Below are positions 52,857 to 63,526 of a stretch of 64,000 nt of DNA, in pieces. Position 1 is the first letter of the stretch. Every line of letters begins with the position of its first letter. This DNA is from Emiliania huxleyi CCMP1516 (lineage: Eukaryota > Haptophyta > Isochrysidales > Noelaerhabdaceae). Made by a program: the position numbers and the translations under genes. The stretch lies in NCBI RefSeq assembly GCF_000372725.1, contig NW_005196981.1, positions 314,878 to 378,877 of the forward strand. The letters are read 5' to 3'. The notes below the pieces were generated by a model that worked only from the letters and a program-made list of their open reading frames with translations, ran no database searches and was not told where the DNA came from.

Positions 52857-54582
52857 TGACTCTCCTCCTGACAACACCCGGTCATCCGCCGCGCGCATGC
52901 CGCAGGTCGAGGCGAGCGGCGGCGTGAACCTCGATCACACGGGCGAGCACGTGGTCTTCCGCGCCAAGGGCTCCGCCTTCTCCCCGATGGCCTCGTCCAA
53001 GGGGCCCGACGCGTTCCTGCACACCGTCGCCGACGGCAGCACCTTCATGATCAACCCGACTCTCGTCGACTGCGACCTCGACACCGTCCAGAGCTTCCTC
53101 ATCGCACAGAACCCCGACGCCGCCAACTTGAGCCCCACCACCGCGTCCTGCCCGTCCGTTGCCGGGCAGGGCGGCGTCCCGTCTGCCGCTACCATTGGAG
53201 TGGGCGCGACCGACAACCCGGTCATCTCGGGCGACGCTCGCTTCATGTCCTACACGGCCAACTACGACATCGCGGACACCCGCGGCGCACTCGAGGCGCC
53301 GCAGGCAATCACGTCGCCCAACCTGTTCTTGTTCGACGCCAAGCTTGGCTTCACGTGGCAGCTGACCAAGGAGGGCGACCTGCCGCTCAAGGGTGCTGAC
53401 ATTGAGGCGCGCGGCCGCTCCAGTGCACCAGCGATGGGCGCAGGGCGAGGGGCATGTCAGCTTCTTCACCGTCGCCCCCTGCCTCTGCTAGGCGCGCTGC
53501 TGCCCGGGCGCCTCTTCCTCGAAGCAGCGCGGCACTTGCGAGGGCACCGACAACGAGCTCAAGTACTTGTGCTGCTGGCAGAAGCCATGCGGCCTCGCGG
53601 CGCTGAACCCCGACATCTCTGCCGACGGCGACTCGATCGCCCTCACTTCGGATTACGACCTCGCCGGCGACCAGCTGGCCATCCCGAAGCTGCTCGACAC
53701 GTTCACCTACCACATCCCCACGTCGACCTTCACCCGCGTCACCTCCAACACCGACGACACGTACGACACCGTCTACCCCTCCATCAGCGGCGACGGCTCG
53801 CGGGTCGTCTTCAAGTCGGACTGGGACCAGGTCCAGAACGCGGACATCTCCGACGAGCCGCAGGTCTCTCTGCTGCCACACGAGTAGCTGTACAGCCAGT
53901 GTATGCCCCGCTCCTCGACGCCCCTGCTCGACACCCGCGGCTACAAAGCTCACCACCGCGCGCCACCGCTGCCTCGCGCCCTCAGCTCTTTGAGGCTGCG
54001 CTGAAGCTGGGCTGCTCCAAGAACGCCCTCGCGACCAACTACGTGCCCTCGGACACGGTGGACGTCGAGACGTGCTGCGCCTTCCAAGACGAGGGTCCCG
54101 ACGCCGATGCGCCCTCCTCCACCACCAAGCTCACCTTTGCCGCCCCGATAAAGATGTCGGAGAAGCGGGTGGCCGTCGCCGGCGGCGCATCCCGTTGGTG
54201 CGGAGTTTTCGCGGACGATTTGGCCAGCGACATCGCGTGCGCGCTCGCCCTGCCAAGTTCCGTCGTCACGATCCAGGGGATGGAGGCGTGCGTGGCTTCG
54301 GGCGAGATCCGCTCGTTCGTCGCGGTGATCCATACGCAGAAGACCCCCATCCCTGGCACGCTCGGCCCCGACGCTGCCGCCCTGAAGCTGGCCGAGGAGT
54401 GGGGCATGCAAGGTGGGGGGGCGACCGGCCTCGGCGCGCTCTGGAAAGGCTACGTCTCCAAGCTGCTCGCTCCGACCGTCCCGCCCGAGACGTGCCCGAA
54501 GTGCCCCACCGGCGGCTCCCGCCGCCGCCGCATCCTCTTCTCGTCGACGCCCTCGCGCCCGGACTTCTGCCCTCCGTGCTAG
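52111..54582 (+). CDS. secreted beta-propeller (PD40/TolB-like) protein, multi-exon
   Basis: ATG 52111 opens MMRSLLVTAIAFSADALD, a signal peptide. Exon 1 52111-52323 and exon 2 from 52395 are certain; later exons lie at about 52572-52770, 52905-53400, 53560-53865 and 53985-54582. Propeller-blade motifs recur: GSLSGNGNSVGYTA, LAFISDMDLAGDSLEK, VNLDHTGEHVVFRA, NPVISGDARFMSYTANYD, NPDISADGDSIALTSDYDLA and YPSISGDGSRVVFKSDWD. The S-G-D-G-x-x-V/I-x-F/Y pattern is typical of PD40/TolB blades. A cysteine-bearing tail follows (LFEAALKLGCSK ... VETCCAF ... CPKCPTGG). An intron contains a long CA microsatellite. Probable role: extracellular or periplast binding protein; ligand unknown. Confidence 0.68.
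52773..52854. repeat. CA dinucleotide microsatellite, about 41 units
   Basis: A pure CA run within an intron of the beta-propeller gene. Likely highly variable between strains. Confidence 0.97.
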
Positions 54583-54978
54583 GCCTTACCCGGCACGGGC
54601 GGAGCAGCGGGCTGCGTGGCAGCGAGGGCCCTCCACATGGCTCTCCTCAAGACCCCAGTCCCGGCCGCCCGCCTCCCGCCTCCCGTCGTTTGAGCGGCCT
54701 AGCGGTGCATAGTACACCGTCCGCTGACCGCGGCAGAATAGAGAGCGTCGCGATGACATGTGCGGACCATGGTCCATGCGAAAAGTCCACCTCGACAAAC
54801 GTGCTCGGTGCTGTGAGATACACGCGTGCGGAGGCAAAGCCAAAGGTGGCACTTGCCTTTTATCGATGTCTTTCGTGTGCATGTACGGATGTATGTATCT
54901 TAAGTATCTAAAATGTACAATCATGTCATGATGTGTATTGCACCACTTCCGTATGCCTGCAGGGTATCTTTAACCGAG

Positions 54979-55610
54979 CCCTCCGAGCCCTCCACACCCC
55001 TCCACACCCCTCCGACCCCTCCGACCCCTCCGACCCCTCCGACCCCTCCGACCCCTCCACACCCCTCCGCGAGCCCTCCGAGCCCCCCGAGCCCTCCGAC
55101 CCCTCCGACCCCTCCGACCCCTCCGAGCCCTCCGAGCCCCCCGAGCCCGGCTCGGTGGCTCGCCCCTCTGAGCCCTCCGGGCACTCCATCCCTCATGAGC
55201 CCTCCCGAGTCCAACCCGAGCCCTCCCGAGCCCTCCAGCGCCACCCTCGTGCCTCTCTGCCCTCCGAGCCCTCCGAGCCCTCCGAGCTCTCCACCCCTCC
55301 CGAGCCCCACCCCTCGCGCTAGGGACCCTCTTGCCGGACGACACCCTCCGAGCCCTCCAAGCCCCCCGAGCCCTCCAGACCCATCCATCCGCACAGCCCC
55401 TCCGGCCCCTCTAGCCCCCTCCGACCCCTCCAGCCCTCTCTAGCCCACTGGACCCCTCCCACGCCTCGCTTTTGGCCAGCCCTCCAAGCCCCCACCCCTC
55501 CTGGGCCCTGCCGCCTGACACCTCTATCGGTGGAGGGCTTTAGGTCACGGTCCACACTCCCGCCCTCCCGACCCCTCCACACCCCTACAGCGGCACCCCT
55601 AGGCCCCTCC
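54979..55610. repeat. CCTCCGACC / CCTCCGAGC minisatellite
   Basis: About 600 bases of 9-base units CCTCCGACC, CCTCCGAGC and CCCCTCCAC. All frames are open on parts of it; one reads PSDPSDP and another EPSEPSE. No start, domain or splice frame supports a protein, so I call it satellite. Confidence 0.85.
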
Positions 55611-56316
55611 CGCCGTTTTAGGGCCTCCCCACCCGCACTCTAGGCCACGTGAAGAGATTTTCCGTGCAACAGCTGCAACGATAATGAATCGCCAAGAACT
55701 GGCTGTTTACATCTGGGGCCAGTTGTTGGTTGGCTTTCGGGGTGATCCACGCACTCGGTTGGCTTGCGCTGGCGCTGTCTCTCTGGGCTTTCGTCATCGC
55801 ACATCGGCTCCCCATCCTCTTTGTGCAGCTGGCTCGCCCCCTCTCCCTGCTTCATCGAATCGCTAAGTTCTTTCTCAATGAGTGTGACAAGTGCTCTTGG
55901 TCAGTCATTATGACCTGGTGTGTATGACTGAGCGGACCGGCGCGGGAAAGCTTGACCCCTTGTTGCATGTTTATTGTCCCTTTTTTGGTGATGGGCTGTC
56001 TGCCGATTGATTGCTGATGGTGTCAGCTAAGCCTCGCGCGCCTTCGCTGGCTCATTTTTCTTTCTCTCAAAACCGCTGCGTCCGCAATAACGCGTCGGAC
56101 ACCCCCACACGAGAGGACACCAGACACGGGACACGCGACACGTTCGCCGCGAGACGGCCGCCACGCCGCCGCGCGCGAGAGTGCACCTCTCTCACGAGAG
56201 CTCTTTCGAGCCGTGGGGCTCCTCGCGTGTCGTCTAGACGTGGAGACGCGAGAGTCGCCCCCCCTTGTGCCACAACCTCGTGTGTTTTACCTTCCCATTT
56301 CGAGTCGACTCAGAGT
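55611..56316. other. intergenic region, no gene supported
   Basis: A short frame with a hydrophobic stretch (HALGWLALALSLWAFVIAHR) at about 55739-55800 (+) might be part of a small membrane protein, but no ATG or partner exon is convincing. AT content rises at 55960-56060. Confidence 0.35.
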
Positions 56317-57732
56317 TCACTCTCCGCCGTGCGCCTCGATCTTCTTGGGCAGCAGCTGGCTCTGCTGGTCGCCGTGGCCCAAGTGGCCAAAGCCTCCAAA
56401 GCCCCAGCTCCAGACGGCGCCGTCGGCGGTGATGGCGAGGCTGTGGGCCGCTCGCACCGCCACGGAGACGACGCGCCGGCCAGCAAAGGCCTCGATCTTC
56501 TTCGGCAGCAGCTGATTCTGCTCGTCGCCGTGGCCCAGCCGGCCTTCGCCTCCAAAGCCCCAGCTCCCGACAGCGCCGTCGGCGGTGATGGCGAGGCTGT
56601 GCATGCCTCCAGCCGACACAGCGACAACGCGCTGGCCAGCAAAGGCCTCGACCTTCTTCGGCAGCAGCTGATTCTGCTGGTCGCCGTGGCCCAGCTTGCC
56701 ATTGGATCCAAAGCCCCAGCTCCAGACGGCGCCGTCGGCGGTGATGGCGAGGCTGTGCATGCCTCCAGCCGACACAGCGACACCGCGCTGGCCAGCAAAG
56801 GCCTCGACCTTCTTCGGCAGCAGCTGGTGCTGCTGGTCGCCGTGGCCCAAGTGGCCAAAGCCTCCAAAGCCCCAGCTCCAGACGGCGCCGTCGGCGGTGA
56901 TGGCGAGGCTGTGGTACTCTCCAGCCGACATAGCAACGATGCGCTGGCCAGCAAAGGCCTCGACCTTCTTCGGCAGCAGCTGGCCCTGCTCGTCGCCGTG
57001 GCCCAGCTGGCCAGAGTATCCCCAGCCCCAGCTCCAGACGGAGCCGTCGGCGGTGACGGCGAGGCTGTGCGCGGCTCCAGCCGACGCAGCGACGACACGC
57101 TGGCCAGCAAAGGCCTCGACCTTCTTCGGCTGCCACTGGGCCTGCCGGTCGCCGTGGCCCAACTGGCCCCTGCCTCCACCGCCCCAGCTCCAGGCGGCGT
57201 CAGCGGTCAGGGCGAGGCTATGCCTGCCTCCAGCCAACACGCTCACGGCGCGCTCGCCGCCCAGAAGGGGGAGGCGGGTCGGCGCGCTGAGCCGCGTCAC
57301 GCCCTCGCCGTGACCGAGGAGGGCTGGCTCGCCCTCCGCTGCCGTGCCGCACGACGAGAGCCGCCCCTCGCCATCGATGAAGACGCTGTGCCGAGCGCCT
57401 GCCGCCGCCCTCGCCGGCGGGTTCGACTCGCGCAGCAACGCCGAATAGCACAGCCACCGCACGGCGCAGCTCTCGCCCTCTGGCTGCGCCGGCAGCTCGA
57501 AGCCGCGCTCTTGCGCCCACAAGCGGATGCCCTGCTCCGCGAGCGAGTGAAAGAGCAGCGAGACGGCCGCGACGTGAGCGATGTCGATGGGGCTGTCGCA
57601 GCGAGAGAGGGCGCGCTCGAGGAGCTCCCTTGGGAGATCGAGCAAGCGGACGGGCGGCGGCGTGTCTGGCGAGGGAGCGGCGGTGGAGGCGGAGGCGAGG
57701 CGGCGCGAGCGGCGGCGCGGAGGGGTGGACAT
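56317..57732 (-). CDS. F-box protein with RCC1 repeats
   Basis: 471 residues, one exon, ATG at 57732. An F-box-like segment at about 28-66 (VRLLDLPRELLERALSRC ... VAAVSLLFHSLAEQG) would bind Skp1 of an SCF ubiquitin ligase. A linker follows, then RCC1-type beta-propeller repeats from about 110 to the end with unit SWGFGGFGHLGHGDQQ ... LLPKKVEAFAGQRVVAVSAG. At least seven units are visible. The last five are almost identical in protein and DNA (51 residues, 153 bases), which points to recent unequal exchange. The protein stops soon after the last half-unit (KKIEAHGGE). Substrate unknown. Confidence 0.85.
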   Translation of the reverse strand: MSTPPRRRSRRLASASTAAPSPDTPPPVRLLDLPRELLERALSRCDSPIDIAHVAAVSLLFHSLAEQGIRLWAQERGFELPAQPEGESCAVRWLCYSALLRESNPPARAAAGARHSVFIDGEGRLSSCGTAAEGEPALLGHGEGVTRLSAPTRLPLLGGERAVSVLAGGRHSLALTADAAWSWGGGGRGQLGHGDRQAQWQPKKVEAFAGQRVVAASAGAAHSLAVTADGSVWSWGWGYSGQLGHGDEQGQLLPKKVEAFAGQRIVAMSAGEYHSLAITADGAVWSWGFGGFGHLGHGDQQHQLLPKKVEAFAGQRGVAVSAGGMHSLAITADGAVWSWGFGSNGKLGHGDQQNQLLPKKVEAFAGQRVVAVSAGGMHSLAITADGAVGSWGFGGEGRLGHGDEQNQLLPKKIEAFAGRRVVSVAVRAAHSLAITADGAVWSWGFGGFGHLGHGDQQSQLLPKKIEAHGGE

Positions 57733-58232
57733 CGCGAAGAAAAAGAAAGAATGCTCGACGTACCCCCCTAGTTAGGGGTCAGGGCTCTCTAGCCCGTAGC
57801 CCGATCCCGATCATCCGGCCCGCTGGGTGCGCTTCTTAGCTCCCCGGCCCTGGATGTGCGGTTAATGACTGCACTCCAAGTGCTCCAAGAATGCGAGAGC
57901 GGGTCAACAGGATCAGGCAGAGAGGACGCGACGGCGGCGGGGCCGCAACCGAAAAAGGCTAGGAGGGGAGGTCGGGCCTCGCGCCCGCCGTACAACCATC
58001 GAGAAGCAAACAGGAGAACGGACCGAGCGGGGGGGGTGGACCCAACTGGCGCCGAGCAGTCGTGCGCGAGTACTCTGCCCTGCTCGAGTGTCTGTGGGTG
58101 GGCGAGGCGTATCGTAACGACGTGCGTACGTACTTTTAGCTTACTGGGAGAAAAGGGAGAGAGGGGGGGTTGTGTGTTTCTTAGTACGACGTACGCTCTG
58201 AAAAAAGCTCGACAGCATGTTCTCTCAATGTT
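57733..58232. other. intergenic region, no gene supported
   Basis: 5' flank of the F-box/RCC1 gene and 3' flank of the USP tail. Contains TACGTACGT-like words near 58120-58190. Confidence 0.4.
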
Positions 58233-61214
58233 TTACCGTACGCCCATCGCGTGGGCCGTGGCACCTCCACCTGCGAGTGCGACCTGGCACACCCACACGA
58301 CGACACGTGGGGCTGCGCCTCGCCTCGGAGGCCGGAGCGCGTGCCGCGCACTGACGTGGGACACACGGCAGATGGGTGCACGCGTGGGGACGCACACCCA
58401 ATGTGGAGCTGATGGCGTCGCTCTCCTCTGCCTCGCCTCCGACCTCAACTCGCGCCCACCTCGATGGTCTTCGCCCGACTGCCACTCTGAGCGCACCCTC
58501 GGAAGCTTGCTGCCGCGCCCGCCTCGCCCGGCCCGCCCTCCTCCCCCTCCTCGCTCCCTTCCGTGTCTCCTCCGCCGCACGAACGAGGGAGCGCCGCGCA
58601 GCTTCGGTACTCCCGGCTGAAGCCGAGTCAACCGCACGGGCAACAGCTTGCCACTATTGGCGCGTGGCGGGAGGGTCTGTGAGCGTAGCGGCAGCTTGGG
58701 TGCCGTCCGCTCCTCGATGGACAGCAGGTCGGGTGCGCGCGCCTCGCCCCGCGAGAGCGGCCCGGCTGAGGAGACGGCGCGGCGGCGGCGCGTGGCGGTG
58801 GTGGAGGGCGTGGTGGAGGGCGTGGCGGACGGCGCCGTAACAGAGGGACGCCCCCTCTCTGCCTCCCCCTCCTCCGCAGGCGCGATGCACGAGATCCGCT
58901 CCCCCGCCCCGCAAGCAGACACCACGTACTCGCTCGGGCTGCTGCCCTGCTCCGACGCGGAGCTCCCCGATCCGCGGCAGCAACGGCGCCCCTCGGGCAG
59001 CCGCCGCCGTTCGGCCAAGCTGCTGCGCGCCTCCGACAGAGGAGCGCGCCGCAATGTGCGACGTGTCGACGTGCTAGCCTGCCGAGCGCCAACTGTCGCC
59101 ACCCGTTGCATTGTGGCGCTGTCCTCGCCATCGCCTCCCTCAAGCGAAGAGACTGGTGAGGCCGTGTCGGCAGCGGGGGGAAGTGCAGGCCCGCACGCCA
59201 AATCCCCACTCGAGGCGCCTGTCGGAGCCACATCCGGGGGAAGAGCGGCGAAGTCGTGCCGATCGCGCGAGCAGTCGATTGCGGACGGTGCCGTAGAGGA
59301 GGGAACGGCCGCCGCTGCACACAGGAGTGGCGCGACGGCTGGAGGGCGTCCGTCGGGCCGCATCCGCGGCCTGCCAGCAGGTGCGGGGCGCGTGCAGTAG
59401 CGAGGCGACGCGCACACTGGAGATGAGACGGGAAAGGGGGCACTCGGCCGAACCGCTCGCTCGTGGCGGCGGTCGGCAAAGCCCACCGTCCGGCGCGAAG
59501 GCGATGGATCGGGCGTGCCCGGGGTAGAGCCGCCCAAGGAAGAGGCAAACGACGGCATCGTCTTGCGATACCGCTCGGGCGGGCATCGCTCGTTCCCGGG
59601 ACTGCACACCGGCTGGCGGCCGGGTCGCTCGAGGTCATCCGGCGGAGCAGAGAGCGGCGGCGGCTCCAAAGCGAAACGCTGCGGCGCGGCGTCGTCGAGA
59701 TGGTCGCTGGGCGGCTCGACTCGCCGCAGAAAGAGCAGATAGTTGTCGGATGAAACAATGCTGCGCTCGTCGCCCCGCGGCACCGGCCGCACCGTCGAGT
59801 CGTTATACTCGTACCTGAGCCGTGTCATCAACGCGTCATGGACGTGTCAGGAGAGCCTCACCACGGAAGCTCGCGTTCGCACCAGCGGCCGTCGGAAGCG
59901 CAACGCGCCATTGCGGTGTAGTGCCCCCCCGAGAGCGAGCCAACGTGGTTACAGACTGCGTACAGCTCATACGGCTGTGCCGGCCCGCCACGCTCGCCGC
60001 CTCCCGCCGCATGGACGGCGGCCTGCCCCGCCTCCGCTTGCCCCAAATCCCCCGCCGTCGCCGCCTGGCCCACTAGGTGCGAGAGGTCGATCCGGCTGAT
60101 GTCGGGCACCTGAAAGAGAGCGGACGATGACGGATTTGTCCAGGGAGGGGGGCCTTTCCTGCTTGGCGGCACGCCTCCACTCGCTCGCTCCGCTTGCGCA
60201 GCCGATCGTTGCCGTGGCCACCTAACAACAGCCCTGCCGCTCACGAGCGCGGGGCTGCGCGGTTGCGCGAGGGCCGCTGGCGACGGCGCCAAAGCGCTTG
60301 AGGTGGACGACGAGGTGCGAGGGGAGCTTCCAGATAGAGAGCGTCTTTGTGGCGGGCCGGAAGTCGTTGCAGCAGAAGCAGCGCCACAAGTTGTCGCCGT
60401 CGAGCCGCTCCTCACGCATAAACTCGCGCAAGCAACGCTCGAGCGTCAGCACCTCGCCGGCGCCGACCCGCGGCATCGGCAGTGAGAGGTACATGAACGG
60501 GTCAAACTTGGTGCGCGTCGCGCCACAGACGGAGCAGCGCAGCACAGATTTGAGTTGGCCCTGGCGCACGCGGGGGCAAGCTCAAAGGGCTAGGGCCGGA
60601 TGCGTTGCGGAGCGTGAGCGGGTGCGGCGGCGCACGATGCATTGGGCAGCTGCGGGCTGTGGGCGGCGCGCCTGAAATGTGTCGATGATGACGGAGCGGT
60701 CTCGCAGCAGATGCTTTCCCCACGCCTCGGCGGATGCCTCCTCCATGTCGGCAACAGTGGCGCACTCGCCGCCCTTGCGGTCGAGCTCAACGTCTTCGCG
60801 GCGCGCTGTCGGTTGAGATCCTCGTGCAGGCCTGTGAGACGTGTCGCGAACACGTTAGAAAGACGTGCCCTGTGCAACGGATGCCAGTGGGGGATCTTGC
60901 GGGGCCGTCGAGTAGGAAGACTGCGAGCTCCTGCGGCGGGTGGGGTAGGTGGCAGTGGGCGGCAGGCGGGCACGGGCGCGTGCGTTATGGGCGGTGGGTG
61001 TGGTGGTCGGTGGCTGGGTGGCGCCGGATTACGATTTACGTTGCGGTGGCGAGGGTGTGGGGGCAGGTAGAGGCCGCCGGGGGTTACGGGGCAGGTAGGG
61101 CCGGCCTGCGCCCCCCTCAAACTGAGGCGCGAAGCGCGAGAGCGTCGCCTTGAAGGCTGCCGGCTTGTGCGTGCTCCAGACTTGTGTGTGGAGCTTTGAG
61201 CAGAACACACACAC
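58233..61214 (-). CDS. ubiquitin-specific protease (USP/UCH), 5' incomplete
   Basis: Deubiquitinase of the C19 family. Minus-strand pieces in order: STHKPAAFKATLSRFAPQFE (about 61170-61110), ELAVFLLDG (about 60930) spliced through a GC donor to GLHEDLNR, then VELDRKGGECATVADMEEAS and AWGKHLLRDRSVIIDTFQ, spliced (GC) to GQLKSVLRCSVCGATRTKFD, LPSHLVVHLKRF, VPDISRIDLSHLV, the His box ELYAVCNHVGSLSGGHYTAM, and by a GT-AG splice (59883 to 59814) WYEYNDSTVRPV and SSDNYLLFLRR. A roughly 500-residue Ser/Pro-rich tail runs to 58233. The zinc-ribbon CSVCG/CFCC is present. The Cys box (N-T-C-F/Y) is not found upstream on this strand, and the frame changes between LHEDLNR and VELDRK without a visible intron. 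So the gene is either truncated, a pseudogene, or has exons beyond the next gene. Confidence 0.68.
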
Positions 61215-61406
61215 ACTCCATGCGGCTTTTGGGGGAGGGAGGTGCTTGTCAGCGCCTGCGGCTCAAATCGGCTATTGCTCGCTCCACCGCTGCCCGCTAA
61301 AAGCCCTTTCTGGACCGCTTGCAGCAGCTCGCCGTGCACGGGGGCCCGGGCTGAGGACCAAAGGTAGCGGAGCCGAGGCAGCCGACCGAGGCAGCGCCGA
61401 GGTGGG

Positions 61407-62687
61407 ATGCCGGCAGAGGCACGATGGATCCTTGCGGTCGTTGCTGCGGTCGCCGCACAGCACCTGCTGTCCTCGCACAGCGCCACCGGCATCGCGAGCC
61501 TCTTCTCCGACAGCGCCACCGGCATCGCGAGCCTCTTCTCCGACAGCGCCACCGGCATCGCGAGCCTCTTCTCCGCCGCCCTCCTCGCCGAAGCGCCGCC
61601 GGCCTCGCCACCTGTGCGGATGGAGGCTGCGAGAAACGAGCACGAAATCGCGGCGCAGCAGCAGCACTCCGCGTCGCAGTTCCAGCGGCTCGCTGACGAC
61701 AAGCCGCTCGGCGGCGTCGAAACGGAGGCGCCCCAGCCAGACGAGGTTCGCGCGGCGGCAGAGGCCGTCGAAGCAGAGGCGGCCAGACGGAGGGCGCTCA
61801 AGTGTGGCCAAAAGGTCCCGCCAGAGAGTCTGACGGTGACGCGAGGCGTCTCCATCTTTGTCAAGAGCAAGTACCATGGCGAGGCTGGCAGCGGCCATGC
61901 GTGGAGCTACCGCGTCGAGTTCACAAACGAGGGCGTCGACACCGTGCAGATGCTCTCGCGGCACTGGATCTTCACCGACGCGACTGGCTTTGTCAGCGAG
62001 ATGAAGGGCCCGGGGGCGCGTGGCGTCACGCCCGTGCTCCGACCGGGCGACAGCTGGTCCTACGACTCTGGCACGCAACTCGAAACGAGCCACGGTGCGA
62101 TGCACGGCTCGTTTCAGTTTGAGACGCTGCGCGCGGTGAGCGGCGTGGTGCCGTCCATGTTCAACGCCCGCGTGGGTCGCCTTGCCCTCTCGCCCACGGA
62201 CAGCCTGGAGCAGGCGCCGTGCGGCGAGCCGGCGAGAGGCGACATGCTCCCGGACACGTCTGTACGCGCCACGCGGCGAGTCATCGTGGGCGCGACGGTG
62301 GAGCGGCAGCCTGAGAGGTCGGATGAGGTCGCCGGCGTGTATCGGTGGGCGTATGACGTTCAAATCAACAACGCAAGGGACCAGGCCATCACCGTGGTGG
62401 CGCATCGATGGATGACGGTCGACGCCGACGGCGCCGTCAAGGAAATGAACGGCCTGGGCGTCGGCGGCAACTACAGATCCAAAGAGATTGAGCTGCCGGC
62501 GGGAGATGCCTTCCGCACTAAGGGCATACTGGCCACGGCGACGCCAGTTGGCAATGCATGGGGCGCCTACACTGTGAGGGCGCAGACCGCAGGAGGCGAT
62601 GAGGTCGAGATCGACGCCGAAGTTGGCGTCGTCGGTCTCTCGACCGACGGCACGCCCGTGGCGGACTTGCGGCCGGAAGCCGGGTAA
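61407..62687 (+). CDS. secreted or luminal protein with two tandem ApaG domains
   Basis: 426 residues, one exon, ATG at 61407. Signal peptide at about 1-22 (WILAVVAAVAAQHLL). Three exact 11-residue repeats SATGIASLFSD at 25-56. ApaG domain 1 at about 143-245: VSIFVKSKYH, YRVEFTNEGVDTVQMLSRHW, FTDATGFVSEMKGPG, LRPGDSWSYDSGTQLET and GAMHGSFQFE, all typical. ApaG domain 2 at about 288-405: WAYDVQINNARDQAITVVAH, RWMTVDADGAVKEMNGLGVG and GNAWGAYTVRAQ, more diverged. ApaG is a small fibronectin-III-like fold known as bacterial CorD/ApaG and as the tail of FBXO3; function is poorly understood, with pyrophosphate binding reported for some. A doubled, exported form is unusual. Confidence 0.85.
   Translation: MPAEARWILAVVAAVAAQHLLSSHSATGIASLFSDSATGIASLFSDSATGIASLFSAALLAEAPPASPPVRMEAARNEHEIAAQQQHSASQFQRLADDKPLGGVETEAPQPDEVRAAAEAVEAEAARRRALKCGQKVPPESLTVTRGVSIFVKSKYHGEAGSGHAWSYRVEFTNEGVDTVQMLSRHWIFTDATGFVSEMKGPGARGVTPVLRPGDSWSYDSGTQLETSHGAMHGSFQFETLRAVSGVVPSMFNARVGRLALSPTDSLEQAPCGEPARGDMLPDTSVRATRRVIVGATVERQPERSDEVAGVYRWAYDVQINNARDQAITVVAHRWMTVDADGAVKEMNGLGVGGNYRSKEIELPAGDAFRTKGILATATPVGNAWGAYTVRAQTAGGDEVEIDAEVGVVGLSTDGTPVADLRPEAG
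61479..61575 (+). repeat. 33-base coding tandem repeat, three copies
   Basis: AGCGCCACCGGCATCGCGAG plus CCTCTTCTCCGAC repeated three times without a base change, inside the ApaG gene. It encodes the 11-residue repeat. Confidence 0.9.
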
Positions 62688-63375
62688 CGGTGTGCACACA
62701 CTGTGAGTGTCAAGAGCTCGGCAGTCATTTTGAGTGTGTGTGTCCTGTGTGCTGTTCAGAAAACACACACGGCAGATCGAGCTGTGTTTCTTTTTCGCGC
62801 ACGTCGTAAAATTTTCTTACACATATTTACCTCTCTTTTTTCATTTCTCTCACACCTTCTCCGCTCTTCTGCCTTCTCTCAGAGGAGTATCGAAAAAAAA
62901 AATATTCTTAGCTTCAAGCCCCCCTCCGAGACTAGGGACAGAACCCAGAGATACATACGTCAAAGGGACTGCGCCTCGCCCCCACTTGCCCTGACTACAC
63001 AGGATAGCGTGCCCCGATAACGGCGACACATAGTGGGGGACACTGCGCAAGGAGGGGGTGCGAAGGCTCATTGGGGTACTAGGTGGGACCATGAGGGGGG
63101 GTGGGCGGGGTCCTGTGGGGGTGAAATGTTGCGCGGCGAATTCGAACCTACCCCCTCGCCGCGCCGATCCTCACGCGGAGGGTAAAACCCTGTGGGACAA
63201 AACCCCCCCGCGGTCGGCAGTCTTCAGAGTGGACCCCCCCCTCCCCAGCCTCCCCTGTGCATCTCGCACCCCCCCCCGCTCCCCATCGGTGACTCGCGAA
63301 GGACACGGACACTCGGGGTGAGGGGGGGTCCCCCCGGAGGGGGCTCTGGGGCATTGTTGGGTTGATCGCTCGTGC
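62688..63375. other. 3' flank of the ApaG gene, no gene seen
   Basis: T-rich at 62785-62900, then G and C homopolymers at 63090-63330. No coding or RNA gene can be supported. Confidence 0.45.
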
Positions 63376-63500
63376 CGATCTCGGGTCGATCTCGGGTCGA
63401 TCTCGGGTCGATCTCGAGTCGATCTCGGGTCGATCTCGGGTCGATCTCGGGTCGATCTCGGGTCGATCTCGGGTCTCGGGTCGGTCTTGGGTCGGTCTCG
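63376..63500. repeat. 11-base satellite GGTCGATCTCG
   Basis: About ten consecutive GGTCGATCTCG units, with a GGTCGGTCT variant at the end. Confidence 0.93.
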
Positions 63501-63526
63501 GAGTGGTCTAGAAAAGAAAAAAATGT

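Noticed and set aside
54897-55443. Pro-Ser-Asp repeat proteins in the CCTCCGACC array
   Set aside because: Pure satellite with open frames on both strands and no start, signal or flanking exon that fits.
56011-57771. 586-codon plus-strand frame with LLRQQLILLVAVAQ repeats
   Set aside because: Antisense of the near-identical RCC1 repeats; the periodic look is inherited from the real gene.
63120-63160. T-loop-like GGTTCGAATTC on the minus strand
   Set aside because: No D-arm or acceptor stem in the preceding G-rich sequence.
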